Of a stretch of 37,171 nt of DNA, positions 8,119-17,464 are shown one piece after another. Under the pieces are notes generated by a model, which saw nothing but the letters and a program-made list of their open reading frames with translations, did no database searches and was not told where the DNA came from. The stretch's first letter is position 1, and each line of letters opens with the position of its first letter. Both the position numbers and the translations under genes were made by a program. The stretch covers positions 1 through 37,171 of the forward strand of contig JAGQZV010000012.1 in the NCBI GenBank assembly GCA_020435295.1, in the 5' to 3' direction. This stretch comes from Bdellovibrionales bacterium (GTDB taxonomy: Bacteria; Bdellovibrionota; FAC87; UBA2466; JACKAF01).

Positions 8119-10013
8119 ACTATCAATCCCTTCAGAGCTTGCCAGAGTACTAACAAGCCTCCGGTCAACATGATCCACAAGTAAAACTGAGAGCTTCCAG
8201 ACTGAATAAACGTCAAGAGTGTACCCCCTGCTCTAGCGAGCCGGCTTGGAAACAACACTGCCGCGTCGATCACACGGGGATCAATGATGCGGGCTGCAAC
8301 GCCTGACAAAAAACGAAATGGGACAACAAACACAACTTCGTACAGCTCGTCTACCCAGTATTTATTCTTCAAAATGGTATCGATGGCCAGCAACTTGGGC
8401 GCTGCTTTGTCACTGCGTGCAGGATTAGGTAGATAAAAGAAAGCGGCAATTGCAATGCCGGTCAAGGCAACCGCTACAGCCACCACCATGCTTTGGATTT
8501 CCGTCAAAAAGGCATGTGCTTCTTCCCATCCGGGGACTGTTGGTACCAGCAATTGATCCAGGTAGTTGGGAAGTACGTGCAAGCCGTGCGGCATTCCCAG
8601 GAAGCCGACGACGGCGCTTCCAATGGCCAGATCCATCAGCGGAAGCTTCATGGCCCAACCGCCCTCATGGGGGTGTGCATTCCCGCGGTACTCGCCGAAG
8701 AAGACGAGGAAATAGAAGCGGCTCATGTAAAAGGCCGTCAACAGGGAGGCTAGGCTTAGGCCCGCCCAAAGATACGGGCCGCCATATGGCCCCGTCAGGG
8801 CAGCGAATACGATGGCGTCTTTGCTGAAGAAGCCGGAAAGCGGCGGCAAGCCGCAGATGGCCGCGACCGCGATGCTCGTTGTGATGAAAGTCACCGGGAA
8901 GTGCTTGCGCAGGCCTCCCATTTTACAGACGTCTTGCTCGCCATGCAGGCCGTGGATGATGGTACCGGCAGCCAGGAAAAGGAGCGCTTTAAAAAATGCG
9001 TGTGTCATGACATGAAAGAGCGCAACACTGTACGCTCCCACGCCGAGTGCTACAAACATGAACCCGAGCTGACTGACAGTGGAATAGGCTAGTATCTTCT
9101 TGATGTCCCGTTGGGCCGTCGCAATGGAAGCCGCAAAAAGGGCGGTGGCACATCCAATCGTCGCCACAAAATGGCTGACGTCCGGACTAACTCGAAAGAG
9201 AAATCCCATGCGCGCCACGAGGTACACACCGGCGGTAACCATGGTCGCTGCGTGGATAAGTGCGCTGACCGGCGTGGGGCCCGCCATGGCGTCGGGTAGC
9301 CACGTGAAAAGAGGGATCTGAGCTGATTTCCCCATGGCACCCACAAACAAAAAGAATGCGGCAAATTGCAACCAGCGGACGTTAAGTGATCCGGAGCCGT
9401 CCACAATCAGCTTCATGGACTCGAAATCCACCGTGCCAAAAATCTGGAATAGCATGAAAATGCCGATGAGAAAGCCTGCATCGCCGATCCGATTAATGAC
9501 GAAGGCCTTCATTCCGGCGTCAGCCTTCTTAATGTCCTCATACCAATAACCAATGAGCAGGTACGAGCACAGCCCCACACCCTCCCAGCCGACGAACATC
9601 ACGGGGAGGTTTGCACCCGTTACTAGGATGAGCATTGCGGATAAGAAAAGATTCAAGTACGCAAAAAAACGATATGGAGTCGGCTCCTCGTCCATATAAC
9701 CGATTGAGAATATGTGAATCAATGTGCCGATGCCGGTAACAACCAAGGACATGAGTACGGTGATGGCGTCAAATCGAAAGCCCCAGGCCAAGTTCAGCCC
9801 ACCGACTCGCAGCCACTCGAAGTTCACATTTACAATCTGTCCAGTGGAAAGATAGTTCCAGCAAAGCAATAGCGCCGCCAAAAAGGACAGCCCCGCAGCG
9901 GTGGAGGCGAGTGTGCCCGTACGTGCCGGAGAGCCCGAACGCAACAGGAGACCGTTGAGTATGCTGCCCAGGAGCGGAATCAAGATCATGCTGAGTAACA
10001 AGAATTCCATCAT
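8115..10013 (-). CDS. nuoL: Complex I membrane subunit NuoL, second module
   Basis: NuoL is the distal proton pump of complex I and carries the long lateral helix. At 632 residues it is near the usual 610-650. The key residues are Glu144 in VGWEGVGLCSYLL, Lys229 in GAMGKSAQIPLFTWLPDAM, Lys342 in THAFFKALLFL and Lys398 in GFFSKDAI; Glu144, Lys229 and Lys342 sit at the same positions as in E. coli NuoL. The motif GPTPVSALIHAATMV is intact. The C-terminal region (YWVDELYEVVFVVPFRFLSG onward) forms the lateral helix and a final membrane span, without the duplicated segment seen in the other NuoL. The gene starts with two consecutive ATG codons, 12 nt after the nuoK stop, with AGGTG a little upstream. 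Confidence 0.97.
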   Translation of the reverse strand: MMEFLLLSMILIPLLGSILNGLLLRSGSPARTGTLASTAAGLSFLAALLLCWNYLSTGQIVNVNFEWLRVGGLNLAWGFRFDAITVLMSLVVTGIGTLIHIFSIGYMDEEPTPYRFFAYLNLFLSAMLILVTGANLPVMFVGWEGVGLCSYLLIGYWYEDIKKADAGMKAFVINRIGDAGFLIGIFMLFQIFGTVDFESMKLIVDGSGSLNVRWLQFAAFFLFVGAMGKSAQIPLFTWLPDAMAGPTPVSALIHAATMVTAGVYLVARMGFLFRVSPDVSHFVATIGCATALFAASIATAQRDIKKILAYSTVSQLGFMFVALGVGAYSVALFHVMTHAFFKALLFLAAGTIIHGLHGEQDVCKMGGLRKHFPVTFITTSIAVAAICGLPPLSGFFSKDAIVFAALTGPYGGPYLWAGLSLASLLTAFYMSRFYFLVFFGEYRGNAHPHEGGWAMKLPLMDLAIGSAVVGFLGMPHGLHVLPNYLDQLLVPTVPGWEEAHAFLTEIQSMVVAVAVALTGIAIAAFFYLPNPARSDKAAPKLLAIDTILKNKYWVDELYEVVFVVPFRFLSGVAARIIDPRVIDAAVLFPSRLARAGGTLLTFIQSGSSQFYLWIMLTGGLLVLWQALKGLIV

Positions 10014-10025
10014 CTAGCCCTGCAC

Positions 10026-10343
10026 CTATCCTTGCAATTCTCTGAACGCATCGATGTTTACAGTCCCCTTGGCTCTATAGAGATTCAGAATGATGCCAAG
10101 CCCGACGGCAGCTTCGGCTGCGGCGACGGTAATAATAAATATCACGAAGATTAGTCCCTCTGGGTGACCTGAGCGCATGGAGACTTCCACCAGGATCAGG
10201 TTAACGGCGTTTAGCATCAGCTCAATGCACATCAGGACAACAATGGCGTTCTTGCGGATCAAAAAACCAAACATTCCAAGGGCGAAAAGGCAGGCGGCCA
10301 CGTAGTGGGACCAATGCAAGATCTGTACGGAGGCGGGGATCAT
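10026..10343 (-). CDS. nuoK: Complex I membrane subunit NuoK, second module
   Basis: NuoK is a small three-span membrane subunit linking the quinone end of complex I to the antiporter-like pumps; its length of 105 residues is standard. The two conserved membrane glutamates are present: Glu41 in MCIELMLNAVNL and Glu77 in VAAAEAAVGLGI. The ATG overlaps the nuoJ stop as ATGA. nuoL follows after 12 nt. It is recognisably different from the NuoK at 17464-17787, but the two glutamate motifs are shared. Confidence 0.96.
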   Translation of the reverse strand: MIPASVQILHWSHYVAACLFALGMFGFLIRKNAIVVLMCIELMLNAVNLILVEVSMRSGHPEGLIFVIFIITVAAAEAAVGLGIILNLYRAKGTVNIDAFRELQG

Positions 10344-10852
10344 TGATCAGCCTTCCTTTCCATGTATTCCGCCCGCGCGAGCACGCAGGCCGAAACAATC
10401 AGCGCCAAAAGAAATACTGAGAGAATTTCAAAGCCCCAGAGGTATTTGCTGAACAGCAGCGTCGAAATCGACTTAATGTCCGAGGCTGCCTCCACGTTTG
10501 TACTTTTGAAGTACGTGGCTCGGTTCAAAGCGCGCAAGATAAGGAGAGAGAAGAACCAAACCGATAGGCCAGCCATCACTAGAGGACCCGTTTTTGCAGA
10601 GTCTAGTGTTTCTTCCTTCTTGAGATCCAAAAGCATCACGACAAATACAAAAAGCACTACAATGGCCCCAGTGTAGATGAGGATCTGCAGCATAGAAACA
10701 AACGAAGTTCCCCAGAGAAGGTACAGGATGGCGAGGCCAAAAAACGCGAGGACAAGGCTAAAGGCGCTGAAAATGGCGTGGCGGCTGACAACAACTCCAA
10801 GTGCCGCGAGCACAGTGAAAATACTGAAGATCATGAAGAATACTTCTCTCAT
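10340..10852 (-). CDS. nuoJ: Complex I membrane subunit NuoJ, second module
   Basis: NuoJ is a five-span subunit that borders NuoK and NuoA at the heel of complex I. The chosen ATG at 10852 overlaps the nuoH stop as ATGA and gives 170 residues, with the first membrane span starting at once (MREVFFMIFSIFTVLAALGVV). The longer upstream frame to 10927 lies inside nuoH, begins with a non-ATG codon and has a charged, unlikely N-terminus. The motif WGTSFVSMLQILIYTGAIVVLFVFVVML is the typical TM3 of NuoJ, the helix that contains the pi-bulge in solved structures. The order H-J without nuoI between them is notable. Confidence 0.95.
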   Translation of the reverse strand: MREVFFMIFSIFTVLAALGVVVSRHAIFSAFSLVLAFFGLAILYLLWGTSFVSMLQILIYTGAIVVLFVFVVMLLDLKKEETLDSAKTGPLVMAGLSVWFFSLLILRALNRATYFKSTNVEAASDIKSISTLLFSKYLWGFEILSVFLLALIVSACVLARAEYMERKADQ

Positions 10853-11913
10853 CGTCCCTCGAAGAAATACAGAAGTATTGCCGTAACAATGATGTTCGCA
10901 AGACCGAGGGGGATCAGATTCCCCCACGCGAGATGCATCAATTGATCAAAACGAAAACGCGGCACGGTCCAGCGCACCCAAACGAAGATGCAGAGCAGTA
11001 CGCTAATTTTAGCAAGGAACATAGCGACCTGAACCAGGGCAACCACGTTTTGCGATCCAAGTTTCAGCAGCAGCCAGGAATCGCTCAGCCAAGGCACGTG
11101 CCAGCCTCCAAAAAAGAGGGTTACTAGTAGTGCCGAGGCGGTGGCCAGATTGATGTATTCGGCCATAAAAAACGCGGCAAATTTCATGCTGCCGTATTCG
11201 GTATGGTATCCCCCGACGAGTTCTGCCTCGGACTCCGGCAAATCGAACGGCAGCCGGTTCGTCTCCGCGAAGAGGGCGACAAAAAGAACTAAGAACCCGA
11301 TTGGTTGAAACCAGATTCCCCAGTTTGGGAGAAAGCCCAGGAGGACGCCTTCTTGTTGCATTACCATTTGTCGCAAGCTGAAAGTGCCGTAGAACATGAC
11401 TGCGTTTGCGGCGGACAGAGCTATGGGAATTTCGTAACTGATAACTTGCGACGAAGAACGCATGGCCCCCAAAAGCGAGTACTTATTGTTTGAGGCCCAA
11501 CCGCCAAAAAGAATCCCGTACACTCCAAGGGAGCTGATGGAGAGAAAGAAAAGCAAAGCGACGTCGATGTCAGCCACCTGAAGGAGGATGTCACGACCAA
11601 ACAGCTCGACACGATCGCCAACTGGAATTGCGGCGATGATGAGCGACGACGGCAACAGTATCAAGAAGGGGCCAAGGTTGTAGAGCAGCCGGTTCACTTC
11701 CTTGGGAACCGGGTCTTCTTTGAACAGGAATTTCAAGGCATCGGCGATCGGCTGAAAAACTCCGAAGGGCCCCACGCGGTTGGGTCCGGGGCGGTCCTGA
11801 ATGAGTGCTGCGCCTTTTCGCTCCACCCAAATCATGACCGGCACAACTTGAATGAATGCTACATAGATTAGCAGGGTCTTGATGGAAACAATGCTGAGTT
11901 CAGTCAAATCCAT
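10849..11913 (-). CDS. nuoH: Complex I membrane subunit NuoH, second module
   Basis: NuoH forms the floor of the quinone-binding cavity where the membrane arm meets the peripheral arm. The signature segments are all present: WVERKGAALIQDRPGPNRVG, then ADALKFLFKED, and FAETNRLPFDLPESEAELVGG with its acidic loop, followed by YGSMKFAAFFMAEY. From the ATG at 11913 the protein has 354 residues, a usual length, and about eight spans. The frame can also open at a TTG at 11934, overlapping the nuoA stop by 8 nt; neither start has a strong Shine-Dalgarno site, so the start is uncertain. The gene directly follows nuoA, so nuoB, C, D, E, F and G are missing from the place where they usually stand. Confidence 0.95.
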   Translation of the reverse strand: MDLTELSIVSIKTLLIYVAFIQVVPVMIWVERKGAALIQDRPGPNRVGPFGVFQPIADALKFLFKEDPVPKEVNRLLYNLGPFLILLPSSLIIAAIPVGDRVELFGRDILLQVADIDVALLFFLSISSLGVYGILFGGWASNNKYSLLGAMRSSSQVISYEIPIALSAANAVMFYGTFSLRQMVMQQEGVLLGFLPNWGIWFQPIGFLVLFVALFAETNRLPFDLPESEAELVGGYHTEYGSMKFAAFFMAEYINLATASALLVTLFFGGWHVPWLSDSWLLLKLGSQNVVALVQVAMFLAKISVLLCIFVWVRWTVPRFRFDQLMHLAWGNLIPLGLANIIVTAILLYFFEGR

Positions 11914-11926
11914 TAGTTGCCCATCA

Positions 11927-12298
11927 TCAATCAACGTTCAAATAGTTGTTCTGGAAGACATAGATCAGTCCCAGAATAATAAACACGCTAAACACCAACA
12001 TCGCGATGAGTAGGTTGGCACCTAGTTGCAGAGATTCCCGGTAAACTAGAGCCCACGGGAGAAAGAAGGCGCCTTCTACGTCAAAAAGCAAAAAAATTAC
12101 GGCGACAAGATAAAAGCGAAACTTAAAAGGAAGCCGGGCGTTCGTTTCAAAGAGAGGGTTTTGTACGCCGCACTCGTACGTGGAAAGTTTGTTCTTTTGG
12201 AAGATACGTGGTCCAAGAAGGTTGGTGAGCACGTAAATCCCAGCACAAAGCATAACAGCAAACAGAAAAAGAATTCCTATGGGCAGAAATGCTTCCAA
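11927..12298 (-). CDS. nuoA: Complex I membrane subunit NuoA, second module (TTG start)
   Basis: NuoA is a three-span subunit near the quinone cavity, 123 residues here. Diagnostic features are [27 protein letters not shown], whose Cys loop switches exposure during turnover in other species, and [15 protein letters not shown] with the conserved Asp/Glu pair. The start is a TTG at 12298, supported by AAGGAG at a spacing of seven bases; the first in-frame ATG would remove much of the first membrane span. It begins only 25 nt after the nuoN stop of the first module, so both modules are probably on one transcript. Confidence 0.95.
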   Translation of the reverse strand: MEAFLPIGILFLFAVMLCAGIYVLTNLLGPRIFQKNKLSTYECGVQNPLFETNARLPFKFRFYLVAVIFLLFDVEGAFFLPWALVYRESLQLGANLLIAMLVFSVFIILGLIYVFQNNYLNVD

Positions 12299-12323
12299 AA
12301 AGGGACTCCTTGACTATGCGGGG

Positions 12324-13808
12324 CTACAAAATGGTGGCAATCGACCGTTCCACAAAATGGATGACCGGCGCAAACCAAAGTCCGAGCACCACCGTGGGGA
12401 TGGCAAGTCCCACCAAAGCAACTCCGTGATAGATGGAAAGTTCCGAGGCAGTTCCCGGCTCTCGGCCTTCCAACCAAAGCTCTCTCAAAATCTTTGCGTA
12501 GTAGTAGAGTGACACTACGCTATTCAGCACACCCAAAACTGCCAGCCAAAGTAGTCCGGGAGTTTTTACGATGGCACCAAAGATCAGCATCTTTCCGATG
12601 AATCCTGAGAACATGGGAATTCCAGCCAGCGAGGCGAGGAAAATCACCATGGTGACGCCTAAGATGGGCATCGACCAGCCTAGACCGCGAAAAGCATCCA
12701 AACGATCGCTGCCTTTCAAATCGGCGACGATACTGACGACCCAAAACGCCCCAAAGTTCATCGCGCAATAGGCGATGATGTAAAAGAGGATAGCCCCTAA
12801 GCCGAACGTGTCTAATGTCAGAATTCCCATCAGCATGTAGCCGACGTGGGCGATACTGGAATAGGCAAGCATGCGTTTCACGCTGTTCTGACCGATGGCA
12901 CTGAGGTTGCCGACAGTCATCGTAATTGCCGAAAGCACGGCAACAACCGATACGAGCTGCTCGCCGCCAATGGCTTTCCAACTTCCAGAGGCCGCATCAT
13001 AGGACAAAATATCTAGGAAGAAGCGAAGAATTGCAGCAAGGCCTGCCGCTTTCGGAGCAACGGAGAAGAAGCTGGCCACGGGTGTAGGAGCGCCTTCGTA
13101 CACGTCGGGGGTCCAAAAATGCATGGGGAAAGCGGAAATCTTGTAGGCAAGGCCTGAGTAAACCAAAATAAGGCTCAGTGGGAGCAAGTAAGGCATGTTG
13201 CCCAGGTTCGCCTGTACATATTGGGCGATTTCTCCGTATTGCAAGCTACCGGTCAAACCGTACAACAAGCTGAAACCGTAAAGCATAAGCGCGGAAGCAA
13301 AGGCGCCGAAGATAAAGTATTTGAACGAAGCTTCACTGGCGCGCAGGTCTTCGGACTTAAATCCTGCCATTACAAAAGACAAGATGCTGACTGTTTCGAT
13401 GCCAATGTAGAGCATCAGAAGGTGCGTGGAGATGGCCATTAGGGACATGCCGAATGTTACGCACACGATAAGGAGAGCAAATTCCATGCGGTTCTGCTTT
13501 TCCAGCTCCTTGGAACCGAATGCCAGGTACATTCCGGCCGCACAAGAGAAGAGGAAAACGTAGCGGAAAAATGCCGAAAAATTATCATTTGCCACGAGGC
13601 CAGAGAAGAAGACGGTGGGCGCTGTTTTGGATACCCAGCAGGTGGCAACGGTGCCAAGAAGGCAGGCTGCAAACACTACGGCAAGGGGAACAAAATTCTT
13701 CCTCGTCTGCTCCCAAATGGAGTCCACCGTAAATAACACGACGAGGAAGAATACTAGCACCAGCTCAGGGCTTAGTAGCTTAAGGTTCTGTACAATTTCT
13801 CCGTTCAT
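12324..13808 (-). CDS. nuoN: Complex I membrane subunit NuoN, first module
   Basis: This is an antiporter-like proton-pumping subunit of 494 residues with about 14 membrane spans. Channel residues are Glu138 in YIGIETVSILSFVM, Lys223 in GLAYKISAFPMHFW, Lys253 in SVAPKAAGLAA and Lys406 in GFIGKMLIFGA. The motif TPDVYEGAPTPVASFFSVAPK is closer to the common NuoN signature than the equivalent in the other copy. The gene starts 11 nt after nuoM and ends 25 nt before the TTG start of the second-module nuoA. It is the last gene of the first membrane-arm module. Confidence 0.96.
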   Translation of the reverse strand: MNGEIVQNLKLLSPELVLVFFLVVLFTVDSIWEQTRKNFVPLAVVFAACLLGTVATCWVSKTAPTVFFSGLVANDNFSAFFRYVFLFSCAAGMYLAFGSKELEKQNRMEFALLIVCVTFGMSLMAISTHLLMLYIGIETVSILSFVMAGFKSEDLRASEASFKYFIFGAFASALMLYGFSLLYGLTGSLQYGEIAQYVQANLGNMPYLLPLSLILVYSGLAYKISAFPMHFWTPDVYEGAPTPVASFFSVAPKAAGLAAILRFFLDILSYDAASGSWKAIGGEQLVSVVAVLSAITMTVGNLSAIGQNSVKRMLAYSSIAHVGYMLMGILTLDTFGLGAILFYIIAYCAMNFGAFWVVSIVADLKGSDRLDAFRGLGWSMPILGVTMVIFLASLAGIPMFSGFIGKMLIFGAIVKTPGLLWLAVLGVLNSVVSLYYYAKILRELWLEGREPGTASELSIYHGVALVGLAIPTVVLGLWFAPVIHFVERSIATIL

Positions 13809-13819
13809 GAACTCTCCGC

Positions 13820-15325
13820 TTACGTCAGCGACGTCAAAAGCTTAGCTACTGTGGTGCCCATCAGCTTGAGAACGGGCATTGGGTAGACACCCAGCACCAC
13901 CACCAAGATCGTCAAAGGGATTAGCGTAAAGCGCTCCCGCCAGTTCATATCTGTAAGGCCGCTCCATTCTTCGTTGAGCGGTCCCAAGAACACCCGCATG
14001 AACATCCAAAGTAGGTACGCCGCACCAAGCACGATACCGAGCGAGCCGATAATTACGTACATCTGGAACCGCGGTACAGAGAAGGCACCCAGAAAGACCA
14101 ATGCTTCACTGATAAACCCACTCAAACCAGGAAGTCCCAAAGACGCAAAAACGGCGATTGCCATGACACCCGTGTAAACCGGAACTACAGATGCGATACC
14201 GCCGAAACCACGGCTGCCGTCAGGTTTTACGATCCAACGGTGATGTGCGCGATCATAGATGACACCTACAAGCAAGAACAGCATGGCCGTGGATGTTCCA
14301 TGATTGAACATCTGTAACACAGCGCCGTTTACGCCCGCGGTGGTAAGACTTGCCATTCCCAGAACAACATAGCCCATGTGGGACACGGAAGAGTACGCCA
14401 CAAGTTTCTTGAGGTCTTTTTGCGCCATTGCGCAGAAAGCCCCATACAAAATGCTAATGACACCGAGAATCGCCATGGCATCCGCCGCCCACAAAGTCGC
14501 GGAAGGCAAAATCGGATAGCTGATACGCAATATGCCATACGTCCCCATCTTCAGCAGTACACCTGCCAGAATGACGGACACCGCAGTCGGGGCTTCTACG
14601 TGCGCCCATGGCAGCCATGTGTGAAAGGGCCAAATGGGCACCTTGATGGCAAATCCAATAAACAAAGCGACGAAGAAGACTTTGTCCATCGGCAACTGCC
14701 AACCGAATAGGTTCATCGTCAACGTCGAAAACGGGTGCAGGTTCGCAAGGTGCAAAAGATTGAAGGTGTGGGGTTCGGTGGTGAAGTACATGCCCAGCAT
14801 CACAAGAAGCATGAGAACGGAACCGGCCAAGGTATAGAGAAAGAACTTCGTTGCGGCGTAGACCTTGTTGGCACCCCCCCAGATCCCAATGAGAAAGTAC
14901 ATCGGCAGCAGCATGACTTCCCAGAATACGAAGAACAGAAAGAAATCTAGCGCGCAGAAAACGCCCAGCATGGCGCTTTCAAGCAGCAGAAACATGGAGA
15001 AGTAGCCCTTTACGCCGTTCTCAATGTTCCACGAGGCGAAAATGCAAATGAAAGAGAGAAGAACCGTGAGCAGTACCATCGGGACGCTTAGGCCGTCGAT
15101 GCCAACGTAGTACTCGATGTTGAAAGGAGCTATCCAACTCACTTGTTCTACGAACTGCATAGCCGCCGTCGATCGGTCAAACTGGCTAAATACCATCACC
15201 CCCAAGGCAAGCGGGACCGCCGTGGTTATGACGGCCGCCCAGCGAACCATGTCCGGGCGGTTTCTGGGCATTGCCAGGATCGCCGCCATACCGATCAAAG
15301 GGCTGAAGATCATCCAACTAAGCAT
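13820..15325 (-). CDS. nuoM: Complex I membrane subunit NuoM, first module
   Basis: NuoM is the middle antiporter-like pump of the membrane arm, 501 residues and about 14 spans. Key residues are Glu136 in VFWEVMLLPMYFLIG, Lys228 in GFAIKVPIWPFHTWLP, Lys259 in VLLKMGTYG and Glu407 in SGFISEALVFLG. A short hydrophilic insertion near residues 360-376 (HHRWIVKPDGSRG) is absent from the second NuoM. The ATG lies 54 nt after the nuoL stop; together with the 25-nt module junction this is one of the few real gaps in the run. nuoN follows after 11 nt. Confidence 0.96.
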   Translation of the reverse strand: MLSWMIFSPLIGMAAILAMPRNRPDMVRWAAVITTAVPLALGVMVFSQFDRSTAAMQFVEQVSWIAPFNIEYYVGIDGLSVPMVLLTVLLSFICIFASWNIENGVKGYFSMFLLLESAMLGVFCALDFFLFFVFWEVMLLPMYFLIGIWGGANKVYAATKFFLYTLAGSVLMLLVMLGMYFTTEPHTFNLLHLANLHPFSTLTMNLFGWQLPMDKVFFVALFIGFAIKVPIWPFHTWLPWAHVEAPTAVSVILAGVLLKMGTYGILRISYPILPSATLWAADAMAILGVISILYGAFCAMAQKDLKKLVAYSSVSHMGYVVLGMASLTTAGVNGAVLQMFNHGTSTAMLFLLVGVIYDRAHHRWIVKPDGSRGFGGIASVVPVYTGVMAIAVFASLGLPGLSGFISEALVFLGAFSVPRFQMYVIIGSLGIVLGAAYLLWMFMRVFLGPLNEEWSGLTDMNWRERFTLIPLTILVVVLGVYPMPVLKLMGTTVAKLLTSLT

Positions 15326-15379
15326 ACGCGTTCCTCACTCATTGACTTCGCAGCTTTGCTACGCCGCCTTATCTCAAGC

Positions 15380-17464
15380 TCATTTAGGGCCCGCCAACAG
15401 GCACATAAAGGCAACACTAAAACCAATCAAAGACAGGATGACATACTGTTGTACACGTCCCGTTTGGAATCGACGAAGAATCCAACCACCGGCAGCAGTG
15501 ACATACCCCGTTCCATCCACAAAAATTCTGTCGACGACCAAATCGTCAAACTTTCCGATGAAGGCCTTGATAGCCATCGAAATATCTTTCCAGCCGTCAA
15601 CCAAAATACGGTCCACAACACGATCGTCAAAGCGCGCGAGTAGGTTGTTCCACACCAGCAGTCCACGTTGGATGATGACGTTAATATAGAGCTCGTCAAA
15701 ATAGTATTTGTGCACGAGTACTTTGTGGAGCGGCGCCAAGCGGGCCTTCCAAGCATCGGCCGAGATGGCGTGTTTAAGGTAAGTGAGCGTCGCTAGCAAA
15801 ATGCCCGCTGTCGCGAGAATTAGCGAAAGTACCAACGCCAAACTGTGCGCCGTGTGGGCGATGTGCTCGTCTCCATGATGGAGAGCGATACCTGCCTGGG
15901 TTTGTGCGGCCGCCACGGCATTATCAAACCAGTGGACCTCAAAAGGGTCCAGCCCGTGAATTCCGGTGGGGCCAGCAAACCAAATTGAGAGCGAAAGCCC
16001 CGAAAGCAGCAACGTCGGTAGGACCATGTTCCAAGGCATTTCATGTGCGTGCGTGTGTTTGTGCTCGTCTTTAGCCGATCCACAAAAGGTCATGTAGATC
16101 AGCCGGAACATATAAAAAGCTGTAAGTAATGCGGCGGCGAAACCTAAAATTGGGATCAGCATGTGCACCTGGTGTTCCATCCCGTACCCCAATGCTCCCC
16201 CGAGGATGCGATCCTTGCTTACAAATCCGGAGAAGAAAGGCACTCCGGAAATAGCGAGTGTAGCGATAAGCATGGACAGGAAAGTAAGCGGCATTTTTGT
16301 TCGCAGCGCACCCATTTCGCGCATGTCCTGTGTATGGACGGCATGGATGACACTGCCGGAACAAAGAAACAGGCAGGCCTTAAATAGCGCGTGGGTAATC
16401 AGGTGCATAAACGCGGCCGCAAAAGCACCAACCCCGATACCCATAACCATGTAGCCGAGCTGGCTGATGGTGGAATAGGCCAACACTTTCTTAATGTCCG
16501 TCTGTACCACGGCCACCATAGCTGCGAGAAACGCCGTGATTGCACCCACGTACGCGACGATGGGAAGCACATGGCCAGCTTCCAAAATCGGAAACATGCG
16601 AATGAGAAGAAAGACACCGCCTGAAACCATCGTAGCGGCGTGGATAAGGGCACTGACAGGCGTGGGGCCTTCCATTGCGTCGGGTAACCAAATCTGCAAT
16701 GGAAACTGCGCAGATTTCCCGATGGTTCCCATCATGATCATGAATCCAATGAAGCTAAGGGCGCTGATGCCTAAGATAGTCTTGCCCTCGGCAAATCCAC
16801 CTTGGAGTCCTTGGTAGATTTCTGAAAAATTGCTTGTCCCGAAAACAATGTATAAGCCCATTAGGCCGAGAAAGAAACAGGTGTCGCCCACACGTGTCGT
16901 CATGAAGGCCTTGATGCTGGCATTGATCGCGGAGGGTTTTTTGTAATAAAAACCGATAAGAGCGTAAGAGCACACACCCATCACTTCCCAACACATGAAG
17001 AACGTGAACAGGTTGTCGGAGACCACCAAGCCTAACATTGCAGCGGAAAATAGCGAGATGTAGGCGAAGAACATGTTGTAACGATCTTCCCCTTTCATGT
17101 ATCCCGTCGAGAAAAGGTGAATCAGGAAGCAGCAAAATGTCACCATTCCGAGCATGATAGCGGTCGGGTTATTAAGTAGAATACCAATGTCTAAATTGAA
17201 CGTTGGTGCACTGATGCCCGGATGCGAGGTCAAGAAAGAATCAGGGATAGGCAGGGGCAACGATAGCCACGTAAAAGACGCCGCTTCCGAGATATTTCCC
17301 GTGCTGACAACCTGAAGAAAAATAGGCAGCGCCAGGAGGAAAGACCCGAGCAGGGCGATGACCGAAATAAAGTCACCTTGGCGTGGCAGTTTCTTGCCCA
17401 AAGAGGCCTGCAGTACGAACGCGATCAGTGGTAGCGAAAATATCCAGATGCAATTCTGAACCAT
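15380..17464 (-). CDS. nuoL: Complex I membrane subunit NuoL, first module, with duplicated lateral-helix segment
   Basis: NuoL is the distal proton pump of complex I. Key residues are Glu160 in FMCWEVMGVCSYALIGF, Lys250 in GTIGKSAQFPLQIWLPDAM, Lys362 in HALFKACLFLC and Lys417 in GFVSKDRILGG. At 694 residues it is longer than the usual 610-650. Extra length comes from a longer N-terminal loop (about residues 60-95) and from the C-terminus, where FDDRVVDRILVDG (612-624) recurs as FDDLVVDRIFVDG (639-651), a 27-residue period with 11 of 13 identical. This region belongs to the lateral helix that braces the membrane arm. Two His-rich loops are present, one near 460-475 (DEHKHTHAHEMPW) and one near 525-540 (HHGDEHIAHTAH); such loops occur in other NuoL proteins. 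The ATG overlaps the nuoK stop. Confidence 0.97.
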   Translation of the reverse strand: MVQNCIWIFSLPLIAFVLQASLGKKLPRQGDFISVIALLGSFLLALPIFLQVVSTGNISEAASFTWLSLPLPIPDSFLTSHPGISAPTFNLDIGILLNNPTAIMLGMVTFCCFLIHLFSTGYMKGEDRYNMFFAYISLFSAAMLGLVVSDNLFTFFMCWEVMGVCSYALIGFYYKKPSAINASIKAFMTTRVGDTCFFLGLMGLYIVFGTSNFSEIYQGLQGGFAEGKTILGISALSFIGFMIMMGTIGKSAQFPLQIWLPDAMEGPTPVSALIHAATMVSGGVFLLIRMFPILEAGHVLPIVAYVGAITAFLAAMVAVVQTDIKKVLAYSTISQLGYMVMGIGVGAFAAAFMHLITHALFKACLFLCSGSVIHAVHTQDMREMGALRTKMPLTFLSMLIATLAISGVPFFSGFVSKDRILGGALGYGMEHQVHMLIPILGFAAALLTAFYMFRLIYMTFCGSAKDEHKHTHAHEMPWNMVLPTLLLSGLSLSIWFAGPTGIHGLDPFEVHWFDNAVAAAQTQAGIALHHGDEHIAHTAHSLALVLSLILATAGILLATLTYLKHAISADAWKARLAPLHKVLVHKYYFDELYINVIIQRGLLVWNNLLARFDDRVVDRILVDGWKDISMAIKAFIGKFDDLVVDRIFVDGTGYVTAAGGWILRRFQTGRVQQYVILSLIGFSVAFMCLLAGPK
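15513..15631 (-). repeat. Degenerate direct repeat inside nuoL (lateral-helix region)
   Basis: Two 38-nt units, 15513-15550 and 15594-15631, match at 28 of 38 positions and start 81 nt (27 codons) apart. They encode FDDLVVDRIFVDG and FDDRVVDRILVDG. The phase is kept and the differences fall mostly at synonymous or conservative positions, which suggests an old in-frame duplication held under selection. I infer that standard NuoL proteins have one such unit. Confidence 0.75.

Noticed and set aside
8119-8178. Longer N-terminus for NuoM of module 2 starting at a GTG
   Set aside because: The extra 20 residues are polar, lie inside nuoL and precede a perfect ATGA coupling start.
15117-15689. 190-codon plus-strand frame across the nuoM/nuoL junction
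   Set aside because: Antisense to two conserved nuo genes, with an unlikely composition and no family resemblance.
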